From Bin87 sp963663945 (GTDB taxonomy: Bacteria > Chloroflexota > Dehalococcoidia > Lucifugimonadales > UBA3495), in NCBI GenBank assembly GCA_963663945.1, contig OY760687.1:2542001-2606000 (forward strand): a stretch of DNA of 64,000 nucleotides. The letters are read 5' to 3'. The number at the start of each line of letters is the position of its first letter. Positions within the stretch are counted from its first letter, which is position 1. A model generated the notes under the pieces. That model was not told the origin of the DNA. It saw nothing but the letters and a program-made list of their open reading frames with translations, and searched no databases. Below are positions 24,658-32,744 of the stretch, piece after piece. A program made the position numbers and the translations under genes.

Positions 24658-25845
24658 TCAGGCCAGCACCCGGTAGCGATAGCTCGATTCCATGAGATCG
24701 TCCTCCGCAAAGCGGTTAAACCGCAGCGGCGAGAGATCCACGTCGCGGGCCTTGCCCTCAGCCACCAGTTCGGCTACCGCCTTTCCGATGGCGGGGGATA
24801 GTTTGAAACCGTGCCCGCTGAAACCGACGGCGCAGAACAGGCCCTCGACGCCGGGGATGCTGTCCAAAATGGGATGCCAGTCCGGAGTTGTCGTGAACAG
24901 GCCGGACCATCCACCCCGGTAATACGAGTCGGACATACCGGGAATGCGGCGGGCCAGTTTCGCCCGCGCCGAGGCGGCAGAATGCAAATCGATGCCCTGG
25001 GGATATGCCTCAGGATCCGATTGCTCCTCGTCGTCACCGAATCCCATGGTGGTGAAGTTGGCGCCGTCAGGGCGAAAGGAGAAGGACTGGCTGATGTCGC
25101 CAACGGTGGGATGCTGCGGAACGAGTTCGACCGGCCGGGCCACGGTGGCGACCTGATGCCGCACCGGAAGCAACGGCACATCCACCCCGACGTCCGCCAA
25201 CACCCGTTTGGACCAGGGGCCAGCCGCAACAATCACGGTGTTCGTGGCTATGCGATCGCCGGCCTCGGTAACCACGGCGCGCACTTGACCGGAGCCGGTT
25301 TCGATCCCCGATGCGGGATTGCGAGAGGCAATCACGGCCCCGGCCTCACGAGCGCGGGCGGCGTATGACACCGTGGTCTGGTACGGGTCGGCGTAACCGG
25401 ATTCGGGTTCCCAGCCGGCGCTTTCATCGTCGTACAGCGTTACCATGGGAGCCAACCGCGCCAAGTCCTCCTGGGACACGACCGAGGTGGGCACCCCGAG
25501 TTCCTGGTGCATGGCAACGTTGCGTTCCAAACCTCCCAGATCCGCTTCATCGACCACCACCAGGTAGCCGGTCCGCACGAAGCCGGAGTTCCCGCCCACC
25601 CGCGCGTCGAAGTCGGAGAAGACCTGCAGGCTTTGCCAGGCCAACTGGGTGGTAACGCGGTTGGAGTAGTGCATCCGGCAAATGGCCTGAGAGCGGCCCG
25701 TGCTGCCCGAGGCAATGACGTCGCGCTCCAGCAGAACCGTGTTGGGGATTCCCAGCTGCGCCAGGTGATACTGGATGGCGCAACCGATGACGCCGCCGCC
25801 GATGATCACCGCGTCGGCTACGTTGGGTAGGCTGTTACTGGTCAA
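24658..25845 (-). CDS. FAD-dependent amino-acid oxidase (DAO family, sarcosine oxidase beta-like)
   Basis: Flavoenzyme of 395 residues. The ADAVIIGGGVIGCAIQYHLAQ Rossmann motif is followed by LLERDVIASGSTGRSQA (Glu binds ribose) and later by NTVIVAAGPWSKRV. The C-terminal block AVGFSGHGFKLSPAIGKAVAELV is typical of DAO/sarcosine oxidase members. The start is TTG and overlaps the PPOX gene by 11 bases. Its place above gcvPA suggests that it makes glycine or a one-carbon unit for the cleavage system (inference). It differs from the MTOX-like enzyme at 2.1 kb in lacking the covalent-flavin Cys motif. The exact substrate is not visible. Confidence 0.85.
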   Translation of the reverse strand: MTSNSLPNVADAVIIGGGVIGCAIQYHLAQLGIPNTVLLERDVIASGSTGRSQAICRMHYSNRVTTQLAWQSLQVFSDFDARVGGNSGFVRTGYLVVVDEADLGGLERNVAMHQELGVPTSVVSQEDLARLAPMVTLYDDESAGWEPESGYADPYQTTVSYAARAREAGAVIASRNPASGIETGSGQVRAVVTEAGDRIATNTVIVAAGPWSKRVLADVGVDVPLLPVRHQVATVARPVELVPQHPTVGDISQSFSFRPDGANFTTMGFGDDEEQSDPEAYPQGIDLHSAASARAKLARRIPGMSDSYYRGGWSGLFTTTPDWHPILDSIPGVEGLFCAVGFSGHGFKLSPAIGKAVAELVAEGKARDVDLSPLRFNRFAEDDLMESSYRYRVLA

Positions 25846-26257
25846 TGCCTTTCCACGACATGACGCGGTTCACGTCGATCTCGATGGCCACCAGCTTCTG
25901 GTCGCCTTCGGCCAGGTCGGCGGCATCCTGCTCGCCTCGTTCCTCTCCTTCGTACCTGGAGAAGATCCGGCGTACCGCGTCCTTGAGGTTATCGCTGCGT
26001 ACCGTGGCGTCGCCCTCGAGTATGACGTACTGATACGGCCACTCGTCGGTTGCGACCGACAACGTCACCTTGGGGTTACGGCGCACGTTCCTGGTCTTGA
26101 CCGCCGCGTCGCCGGAAACCACGGTGACTTTGCCGTCTTCCCATTGGTACCATACCGGCGAAACGTGGGGGGAACCATCCTCTCGGATCGAGGCGAAGTG
26201 GGCAACGTGCGGGCCGGCAAGGTAGGCGTCAATTTCCTGTGGCGTCAGTCGCGGCAT
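25835..26257 (-). CDS. PPOX-class (pyridoxamine phosphate oxidase-like) FMN/F420 enzyme
   Basis: Split-barrel protein of 140 residues. The opening PHVAHFASIREDGSPHVSPVWYQWEDGKV and the VKTRNVRRNPKVTLSV segment match the PPOX family, especially the small F420-binding members that reduce unsaturated substrates (family knowledge). GAGG stands six bases upstream of the ATG and a TGGTATGAT promoter lies about 70 bases upstream. It overlaps the start of the FAD oxidase gene, so it heads the oxidase-gcvP transcript. It could equally use FMN or haem; cofactor is unproven. Confidence 0.78.
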   Translation of the reverse strand: MPRLTPQEIDAYLAGPHVAHFASIREDGSPHVSPVWYQWEDGKVTVVSGDAAVKTRNVRRNPKVTLSVATDEWPYQYVILEGDATVRSDNLKDAVRRIFSRYEGEERGEQDAADLAEGDQKLVAIEIDVNRVMSWKGIDQ

Positions 26258-26323
26258 CAGTACCTCTGATTACGGCCGGCAACCTCGCACGGACGATTGC
26301 GTGCGTGGTCTTGGGGTGCGAGT

Positions 26324-26332
26324 ATCATACCA
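26324..26332 (-). promoter_or_regulatory. Extended -10 promoter upstream of the PPOX gene
   Basis: On the minus strand TGGTATGAT, a TG plus one base before TATGAT, 67 bases upstream of the PPOX ATG. It would drive the PPOX - FAD oxidase - gcvPA - membrane protein - gcvPB run. Confidence 0.45.
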
Positions 26333-26439
26333 TAACCGGTAGCCAGCCCAGGATCGGAACAGCGTTCCCATGCCAAATTTACCCGTGAAATTCAGGTTTC
26401 AGAAAGACCCCATTTTTGACATTGAACTCCAGGGATAGT

Positions 26440-26460
26440 GGCTGCCGCACATCGGCAGCC
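26440..26460. repeat. Perfect hairpin in the 361-base divergent gap
   Basis: GGCTGCCG and CGGCAGCC pair perfectly over eight bases around a five-base CACAT loop. No T-run follows, so it is not a simple terminator. It lies just upstream of the plus-strand -10 element and could be an operator. The rest of 26258-26618 holds two promoter-like elements and no gene. Confidence 0.5.
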
Positions 26461-26469
26461 TACGCCCTG

Positions 26470-26478
26470 TGGTACAAT
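26470..26478 (+). promoter_or_regulatory. Extended -10 promoter of the MFS gene
   Basis: TGGTACAAT (TG, one base, TACAAT) 141 bases upstream of the MFS ATG; nothing like a -35 at the proper distance. Confidence 0.4.
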
Positions 26479-26618
26479 CCGGCCGCACGGCGGGGCGCGG
26501 GTATTCTACCGCGCCCTTAAGTTACGCTGGCTTATCGCACCACCCCAATAATGGCATTCAGCAACCCATCCCACCCGTCCGAGGCGCAGCGTCTCCAAAG
26601 AGCCAGAGGCCGCGGCTG

Positions 26619-28028
26619 ATGCGCCGGCCCAGGATCTTCTACGGGTGGTGGATCGTCATCGTCAGCCTCGTTGCCGACGGGATGAAACACGGCAGTTTCA
26701 ACCGCGGATTTACCGTTCTCTACGTTCCAATAGAGACGGACGTCATTTTCCCCAAGAGCGTTCTGGGATTCAGTCCGCAATCAAGGACGATGCTCGGACT
26801 GGCGGAAGGCCTGGGCAGATTCATGGGCGGTGTGCAGGGTCCGCTCATGGGATATTGCACCGACCGGTTTGGGCCGCGCGTCATGCTCGCGTTCGGCGGG
26901 TTGATGTCCGGCCTGGGGTTCATTCTGCTGGCGCGCACCACCAACTTCTGGTGGTTCCTGCTGGTGTTTGTGATCTTCCTGTCCGTGGGGTTCCGGTCGG
27001 GCTACAACAACGCGTCGATAGCGGCCGTGAACAACTGGTTCCGGCGACGGCGCGGGTTGGCGATGTCAGTGGTCAGCATGGGCAACGGCCTGGGCGGAGC
27101 GTCCGCCTACCTCGTCGGCCTGCTGGTTTTCATGGTGGGATGGCGCGACGCCTGCACCATCCTTGGCGTTGCCATCCTGGCGGTGGTCATACCATTGTCG
27201 TACTTCCTGCGCCGCTCTCCCGAGGACATGGGTCAACTGCCCGACGGAGACCCGCCCGAACTGGCCGAGCCCAACCCGTCGGATCGGAGCGCGGCAACAC
27301 GCCGGCGTCCTGCGAACGGCGGAGATACCGACTTCACGGCCCGCGAGGCGATGCGCACGCCCTCGTACTGGCTGCTGGTGATGTCCACGGGTTTCCGCAA
27401 CATCGTCCACGCCGGCGCCTCGTTCCTGATGGCCCCGATGATCATCTGGTTCATGGAGGCCGGAATGCCGGTGGACCCGGCATCGGAACAGGGCCAGAGG
27501 AACATCATCTTCGCCGCCGCGTTCGTGAGCGCGTTTTCCTTTGCAAACATGGTGTTCAACCCATGCATGGGCTGGATCGGCGACAAGGTGGACCGGCGCA
27601 AGCTCAGCGCCCTGTGCATGCTCGCCGGAGCGGCGGCGCTGGCGTCGCTGCTCACTCAGAGCGGGGAGATGTGGCAGATTGTATTGTTCGTCCTGTTGCT
27701 GGCCTTCGCCGAAAGCGCAAACCCCCTGAACTGGGCCATCATGGGCGACTTCTTTGGACGACGAGCCTACGCTACCCTGCGCGGGTGGCAGCATCTGCCC
27801 GACCAATTGGCCTCCATGTGGACTGCCATGTGGATGGGCGCGATTTACGACTACACCAACAGTTTCTACTGGGCGCTGTTCCCGCTGGTGGTGCTGTACA
27901 TCGCGGCGGCCATCGGCTACTGGTTCCTGCCGCGGCCCCCGCTTCCCAGGCGCTTGCAATTGCAGCAGGAACGCAGCCCTCGCCGACGCAACCCGGCGGT
28001 GGGCGCGGCGCCGGAGCCCGCTGACTAA
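26619..28028 (+). CDS. MFS transporter, monocarboxylate/oxalate-formate (MCT/OFA) type
   Basis: Inner-membrane carrier of 469 residues with about 12 helices. The start RRPRIFYGWWIVIVSLVADG is typical of OFA-like carriers, followed by GYCTDRFGPRVMLAFGG (motif A) and NNWFRRRRGLAMSVVSMGNGLGG at helix 5. A long acidic cytoplasmic loop after helix 6 ends in DFTAREAMRTPSYWLLV, a recurrent OFA pattern. AGAGG about ten bases upstream supports this ATG; a frame running 50 codons further upstream has no transporter sequence and contains the promoter. A relative with the same FYGW start is at 56.4 kb. Confidence 0.86.
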   Translation: MRRPRIFYGWWIVIVSLVADGMKHGSFNRGFTVLYVPIETDVIFPKSVLGFSPQSRTMLGLAEGLGRFMGGVQGPLMGYCTDRFGPRVMLAFGGLMSGLGFILLARTTNFWWFLLVFVIFLSVGFRSGYNNASIAAVNNWFRRRRGLAMSVVSMGNGLGGASAYLVGLLVFMVGWRDACTILGVAILAVVIPLSYFLRRSPEDMGQLPDGDPPELAEPNPSDRSAATRRRPANGGDTDFTAREAMRTPSYWLLVMSTGFRNIVHAGASFLMAPMIIWFMEAGMPVDPASEQGQRNIIFAAAFVSAFSFANMVFNPCMGWIGDKVDRRKLSALCMLAGAAALASLLTQSGEMWQIVLFVLLLAFAESANPLNWAIMGDFFGRRAYATLRGWQHLPDQLASMWTAMWMGAIYDYTNSFYWALFPLVVLYIAAAIGYWFLPRPPLPRRLQLQQERSPRRRNPAVGAAPEPAD

Positions 28029-28121
28029 TATTCGATGAGGGTGGTTGGCATCCCATGTTGGCATCGCGCATCGATCCGACCATGAACGGTGTCTGGTCAG
28101 GGGTCTGACTACGGCGTTGCA

Positions 28122-29432
28122 ATGGCTGATAGTGCAACCACGGTTGATCTGCTGGCTCGCCTGTTAAGCGCCGACCTGTCGTTCCAGACTCCGGCTCGGC
28201 TCGCCCATCCCCTGTACGCGCTGCACCCGTTCGCCGCCCGCTTCCCGTACGGCCTGCCCGGGTATTTCATCAATGCCCTTACGGAACCCGGAGACACGGT
28301 GCTGGACCCCATGTCCGGCTCGGGCATCACGCTGCTGGAAGGGTGGGCCGCCGGCCGGTCCGTCATCGGCGTGGATCTGGACCCGTTGGCCAGACGGCAA
28401 GCGAGAGCCCGCACTACGGCACTGGACGGCACAGAGGTCAGGGAGGCTGGCCTGGCGGCCCTCCGGAAGACGGAAGAGCTCATCGAGGGTCTGGGTACAC
28501 ACCGGGATCCGTTGGAAACCGTCAAGGCAGATATGGATGCGCCGACGCGGGAATTCCTCGACTACTGGTTCTTCCCGGAAACGCAACGCGAACTGGCCTG
28601 CCTCACGCTGGCAATCCGGGACGAGCCTGATCCAGACCTTCGCAATCTGCTGGAAGTGATTTTCTCGTCCACGATCGTCACCAAATCCGGCGGCGTGTCC
28701 CGGGCCAGGGATTTGGCTCACACCCGGCCGCATCGCGTGTCCGACAAGGTTCCCAGGAGCGCCATCCAGCTGTTTGGAAACCTGGTTGGACGGGCTGCCG
28801 ACGCTTATGCCGGCGTCGACCGCAACGCGGTGGGCGACCGCCAGATCGTAGACGGCGATGCGCGCGCGTTGCCGCTGCCGGATTGCAGCGTGGATCTGAT
28901 AGTGACGTCGCCGCCCTACGCCAACGCGCTCGACTACATGAGAGCGCACAAGTTCTCGCTGGCGTGGCTGGGCGACCCCATCCCTTCGCTCACCAAATTG
29001 CGAAGAGAGTACATCGGATCCGAATCCGCCGGTAGCCAGGTAACGACCGCTTCGGCGGGTCAACTACCGGATTCGGTCGAATCCGTAGTGCAGCGCGTTG
29101 GCGCGGCTGATACCACGAAATCCCGCGTGCTTAGACGGTACTTCACTGATATGGCAGTATCGATCTCGGAGATGCACCGGGTACTGCGGCCCGGGTCGGC
29201 AACGATAATCGTGGTTGGAGCGTCCACGATGCGAGGGATACTGGTGGCCACCCACGAATGCCTGGCTGACCTGGCCACAGCAGCGGGATTTGAGCTGGTG
29301 GGCGTGGTCCCGCGCAACCTTGACCGTGACCGGCGGATGATGCCGGCGCGCAATTTCGGACGTGCCGCCGGCGCCACGAGCATCGAGCTGCGGATGCATA
29401 CCGAGTACATAATCGGCGCCGTCAAACCCTGA
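28122..29432 (+). CDS. Orphan DNA (N4-cytosine or N6-adenine) methyltransferase
   Basis: AdoMet-dependent DNA methyltransferase of 436 residues. Motif I is in DTVLDPMSGSGITLLEGWAAG and motif IV reads DLIVTSPPYANALDYM. The TSPPY form occurs in both m4C and m6A enzymes. The order places motif I (about residue 60) before motif IV (about 262). A following GVDLDPLARRQAR provides the AdoMet-binding acidic residue, and a late block MHRVLRPGSATIIVVGAS forms strands beta-4/5. No restriction endonuclease is adjacent. A GTG 11 codons upstream is an alternative start; neither has a strong ribosome site. It lies immediately upstream of dnaA. Confidence 0.82.
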   Translation: MADSATTVDLLARLLSADLSFQTPARLAHPLYALHPFAARFPYGLPGYFINALTEPGDTVLDPMSGSGITLLEGWAAGRSVIGVDLDPLARRQARARTTALDGTEVREAGLAALRKTEELIEGLGTHRDPLETVKADMDAPTREFLDYWFFPETQRELACLTLAIRDEPDPDLRNLLEVIFSSTIVTKSGGVSRARDLAHTRPHRVSDKVPRSAIQLFGNLVGRAADAYAGVDRNAVGDRQIVDGDARALPLPDCSVDLIVTSPPYANALDYMRAHKFSLAWLGDPIPSLTKLRREYIGSESAGSQVTTASAGQLPDSVESVVQRVGAADTTKSRVLRRYFTDMAVSISEMHRVLRPGSATIIVVGASTMRGILVATHECLADLATAAGFELVGVVPRNLDRDRRMMPARNFGRAAGATSIELRMHTEYIIGAVKP

Positions 29433-29546
29433 CGACAGCGGCGAACTGCGCCGCATGATCCCATCTCGACGGCCCGGTTGGGGCCCGGCTATCTAGCGTC
29501 AAACGGCAACCCGGTTCGCCCCGGCGCGGCTTTCTACCAGATGTTG

Positions 29547-29555
29547 TTATCCACG
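29547..29555 (+). promoter_or_regulatory. DnaA-box-like site upstream of dnaA
   Basis: TTATCCACG differs from the consensus DnaA box TTATCCACA only at the last base. It is 250 bases upstream of the dnaA ATG in a 373-base gap (29433-29805). I found only this one box there and no AT-rich 13-mer cluster, so it is more likely an autoregulatory site than an origin. Confidence 0.5.
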
Positions 29556-29805
29556 GTCGAATGTGGCGCATAGCCTCCGTCAAGCCACGCCCTCGGTCCC
29601 ATCAAAACGGATATTCCATTGCCGTCGGCGCCGACCCGGCGCAAGATTGGTTTTCGCCATATGTTTCGTTATGGAGCCAAAACCGGGCGAATTTTTATTT
29701 GCGGGCGAAACATTACATCTACGGTTCCGTCTAGCGAGTGCGCGGGCGCCCGTCTACCATGGTTTGCCATACGCTTATGTTCAGTTGGATTCAGGAAAAC
29801 GAACG

Positions 29806-31242
29806 ATGCAAGACCGACCCGACCCCGTATCAGCATGGCAAGCAGCCCTCGGCCGACTCCAGTTGGAAATACCCCAGGAGCAATTCAACACGTTCCTCCG
29901 GCCGTGTTCCGGCCTTCGATGGGAGAACGATTGCCTGGTGGTCGGAGCAGCGACGACATTTGCCGTGTCGTGGCTCGAATTGCCGCTGCACCTGGAAATG
30001 GTGCGGGAGGCAGTCGCCAAAACAACGGGAGCGCAATCAAACGTCCGTTACCTGGCGATGCCGGCGGGCGCGCAGGATCCGACGCATGCACGCGAACCCT
30101 CGGTGCACGCGGTAGTCGCTGAACCGACGAGGCGGCTTCCCGACCTGCTCGATCCAGACGACGACCAATCGAATCCTGACCCTGTGGAAGCTTGGCCGGC
30201 CCGCCAACCCCCCCAGGCAGCAGGGCTCAACCCGCGGTATACCTTTGACAATTTTGTCGTTGGCGAAAGCAATCAGCTGGCTTATCATGCCGCGCGTGCG
30301 GTCAACACCGGTGGGCGGGACGGCGCGCCCGGCTACAACCCGTTGTTGCTTTACGCCGGGTCCGGGATGGGGAAGACGCACCTGCTGCACGCCATCGGCA
30401 ACCTGGCTCTGCAGCAGCGGGTGTCGGTTCGTTATGTCACGTCGGAACAGTTCACCAACGAGTTCGTGTCGGCGATCAACCGCCGGGCGATGCCGGAATT
30501 TCGCGAACGCTACCGGGGCGTCGACCTGTTGCTCCTGGACGACGTGCAGTTCCTTGCGGGCAAAGAGCAAACCCAGGAGACCTTGTTCCACACCTTCAAC
30601 GACCTGCACCAGGCGGGAGCGCAGATCGTGCTGACCAGCGACCGTCCGCCCGAGACCATCACGCCGCTGGAAGACCGGTTGCGCTCGCGTTTCCAATGGG
30701 GATTGGTGGCCGATATCCGTCCGCCCTCCCTCGAAACGCGGCTGGCAATGCTCCACGCCTGGGCTTCGGGCAGCGGATCCGAGGTGCCGTCGTTGGTGCT
30801 GGATCTCATCGCGCAACGCGTCAGCCGAAACGTGCGCCAACTTCTGGGCGCGTTCAACCGGGTGGTGGCCAGCTCACAGCTCCTGAGCGCCCCACTGACC
30901 GCAGAAAGCGTAGCCACACAACTGGACGCCATCGTGGGACCGGATGCCCGCGCGGACGTAACGCCACAGCAGGTGCTGGGCAAGGTGGCCCGTCATTACG
31001 GGCTGGCGGCGGAACAGATCCTGGGACGCAATCGCACGGCAGCGGTGGCGCTGGCGAGACAGGTGACGATGTACCTGCTGGTTTCCGAACTTGGCATGAG
31101 CCCCACCGGCGCCGGGCGTTTCCTGGCGGGTCGCAACCACAGCACGGTGATCCACGGAGTCGCCCGGGTGCGACAGGCCTTGGACGCCGACACTCGGCTG
31201 AGGCATTCGGTCCTGGCAATCACTGAAACCCTAACCGACTGA
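29806..31242 (+). CDS. dnaA: Chromosomal replication initiator DnaA
   Basis: AAA+ initiator of 478 residues. Domain I (about 1-80: WQAALGRLQLEIPQEQFNTF) is followed by a variable linker. The ATPase domain has Walker A AGSGMGKTHLLHAIGN near residue 184, Walker B LLLLDDVQFLAGKE and sensor LTSDRPPETI. Domain IV ends in the DNA-binding signature LAGRNHSTVIHGVARV, which departs from the usual GGRDHSTV at the Asp (Asn here) and the first Gly (Ala). AGGA lies ten bases before this ATG; the frame is open for 81 more codons upstream but without DnaA similarity. The usual neighbours dnaN, recF and gyrB are absent. Confidence 0.96.
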   Translation: MQDRPDPVSAWQAALGRLQLEIPQEQFNTFLRPCSGLRWENDCLVVGAATTFAVSWLELPLHLEMVREAVAKTTGAQSNVRYLAMPAGAQDPTHAREPSVHAVVAEPTRRLPDLLDPDDDQSNPDPVEAWPARQPPQAAGLNPRYTFDNFVVGESNQLAYHAARAVNTGGRDGAPGYNPLLLYAGSGMGKTHLLHAIGNLALQQRVSVRYVTSEQFTNEFVSAINRRAMPEFRERYRGVDLLLLDDVQFLAGKEQTQETLFHTFNDLHQAGAQIVLTSDRPPETITPLEDRLRSRFQWGLVADIRPPSLETRLAMLHAWASGSGSEVPSLVLDLIAQRVSRNVRQLLGAFNRVVASSQLLSAPLTAESVATQLDAIVGPDARADVTPQQVLGKVARHYGLAAEQILGRNRTAAVALARQVTMYLLVSELGMSPTGAGRFLAGRNHSTVIHGVARVRQALDADTRLRHSVLAITETLTD

Positions 31243-31277
31243 ACCCTTCACTCCACGATCCGACCCTGGAGGCAGAC

Positions 31278-32312
31278 ATGACCACAGGCAGCAGCCAGAC
31301 CATCCAAACCGTCGTTGGCACCGGCGAAGCGGGCTACAGCGGCGATGGCGGCCCAGCGGCGTCCGCCACCCTTCGAGAGCCGTTCATGTGCACGTTCGAC
31401 CGCGCGGGCAACATGTTTTTCTGCGAGGCCAAAAACCACGTCGTCCGGCGCGTTGACGCGTCCACCGGGCACATTACGACGGTGGCTGGCACGGGTGACG
31501 TGGGCTACACCGGCGATGGGGGTCCGGCGACGGCAGCCACCATGAACGAACCCTATTCCCTGGAGGTCGACGGCGACGGGAACCTATACATCGTCGACCG
31601 CCTCAACTCCGTCGTACGCCGGGTCGACGGGAACACCGGGGTAATCACGACGGTGGCGGGCACCGGCGAGCCGGGATATTCAGGTGACGGCGGTCCCGGC
31701 GACCAGGCCCAGTTGCGGGAGCCCAACGACTGCTTCCTGGACGGACGGAGCGGACTGCTCATCGCCGACATCCAGGACCAGCGTATCCGCCGGCTGGATC
31801 TGGCGACCGGGAACATAGACACCTTCGCCGGTAACGGCGAAAAGACGCGGGGCGGCGATGGCATGCCGGCGCGACAGGCTAGCATCCTGGGCTCGCGGGC
31901 CATATGCATGGACCAGCACGGGAACACCTACATCGCAGAGCGAGAGGGCAATGGAATCCGCGTAGTCACCGCGGGTGGGATCATGGGAACCGTTGCCGGA
32001 GTATCGGCGGAGCGGGGATATACCGGCGATGGCGGGTCCGCGCTGGCCGCCACCTGGGGGGCTCCCAAGGCGCTGCGCTGCGACGCGGCCGGGAACGTGA
32101 TCGTGGTCGATACCGAGAACCATGCCATCCGCAAGATCGACGTCAATACCGGCGTGGTAACCACGATAGCCGGCGGGCACCTGGGTGGCGATGGCGACGG
32201 TGGACCGGCTACCGATGCGGGAATGGACCGGCCGCACGGATGCGGCATAGCGGCCGACGGACGGATCTATGTCGCGGACAGTAACAACCACCGGATACGG
32301 GTTGTGGGATAG
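31278..32312 (+). CDS. NHL-repeat beta-propeller protein
   Basis: Protein of 344 residues made of about six NHL repeats of roughly 55 residues. Each pairs an ITTVAGTG-like strand and a YSGDGGPA loop with a short strand and NHVVRRVD-like ending (NHVVRRVD, NSVVRRVD, QRIRRLD, NGIRVV, NHAIRKID, NHRIRVV). There is no signal peptide and no catalytic motif. NHL propellers bind ligands or partners, and similar soluble ones in environmental bacteria have no assigned role. GGAGG nine bases upstream marks the start. It follows dnaA by 35 bases on the same strand, but a functional link is not evident. Confidence 0.82.
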   Translation: MTTGSSQTIQTVVGTGEAGYSGDGGPAASATLREPFMCTFDRAGNMFFCEAKNHVVRRVDASTGHITTVAGTGDVGYTGDGGPATAATMNEPYSLEVDGDGNLYIVDRLNSVVRRVDGNTGVITTVAGTGEPGYSGDGGPGDQAQLREPNDCFLDGRSGLLIADIQDQRIRRLDLATGNIDTFAGNGEKTRGGDGMPARQASILGSRAICMDQHGNTYIAEREGNGIRVVTAGGIMGTVAGVSAERGYTGDGGSALAATWGAPKALRCDAAGNVIVVDTENHAIRKIDVNTGVVTTIAGGHLGGDGDGGPATDAGMDRPHGCGIAADGRIYVADSNNHRIRVVG

Positions 32313-32346
32313 GACGCTCCAGCCCGCTCCAATTCCGCCTGGTTCC

Positions 32347-32376
32347 TTGACACTTACGGCACCAGTTGGCTACGAT
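32347..32376 (+). promoter_or_regulatory. Promoter of the tRNA-Ala/tRNA-Arg pair
   Basis: A perfect TTGACA -35 (32347-32352), an 18-base spacer and TACGAT (32371-32376); the tRNA-Ala starts 47 bases after the -10. Confidence 0.65.
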
Positions 32377-32422
32377 TGATTCACATTCGGCGGCGCGGTG
32401 ATCGCGGGCCGATGGCAGAAGT

Positions 32423-32498
32423 GGGGATATAGCTCAACTGGGAGAGCGCGGCGTTCGCAATGCCGAGGTTGCGGGTTCGAGCCCCGCTATCTCCACCA
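32423..32498 (+). tRNA. tRNA-Ala (anticodon CGC)
   Basis: Full cloverleaf of 76 bases including an encoded CCA. The acceptor stem GGGGATA/TATCTCC holds the G3-U70 wobble that identifies alanine tRNA. The D stem is GCTC/GAGC, the anticodon stem CGGCG/TGCCG with loop TTCGCAA, and the T stem GCGGG/CCCGC. It reads GCG codons, frequent in this GC-rich genome. Confidence 0.95.
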
Positions 32499-32508
32499 CT
32501 TCATTTCT

Positions 32509-32582
32509 GCCCCTGTAGCTCAGTTGGATAGAGCGGCGGCGTCCTAAGTCGCGCGTCGGGGGTTCGAGTCCCTCCAGGGGTA
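32509..32582 (+). tRNA. tRNA-Arg (anticodon CCT)
   Basis: Cloverleaf of 74 bases: acceptor GCCCCTG/CAGGGGT, D stem GCTC/GAGC, anticodon stem GCGGC/GTCGC with loop GTCCTAA, T stem with TTCGAGT loop. CCT reads AGG. It lies 10 bases after tRNA-Ala, and unlike that gene its CCA end is not encoded. Confidence 0.94.
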
Positions 32583-32605
32583 CTTTTCCTTACCCGGTTG
32601 GCGTA

Positions 32606-32632
32606 AGAAAACGGCGCGATAGACGCGCCGTT
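32606..32632. terminator. Bidirectional hairpin terminator
   Basis: Nine perfect pairs, AACGGCGCG / CGCGCCGTT, around an ATAGA loop. The minus-strand side is followed by TTTTCTTAC, a good terminator for the MmgE/PrpD gene. The plus side (ACTGTTTG) is weaker but ends the tRNA transcript. Confidence 0.75.
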
Positions 32633-32744
32633 ACTGTTTGTCGATTTGGTTCGCGCAACCTGCCACCAGAGAAACGACCCGGAAACGGTTCCGGCGCCCT
32701 GTACTCAACGGGGTTGCAACCAGAGACGTCAGAACGCCACAACC

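Noticed and set aside
29433..29805. Replication origin upstream of dnaA
   Set aside because: Only one DnaA-like box and no cluster of AT-rich repeats were found.
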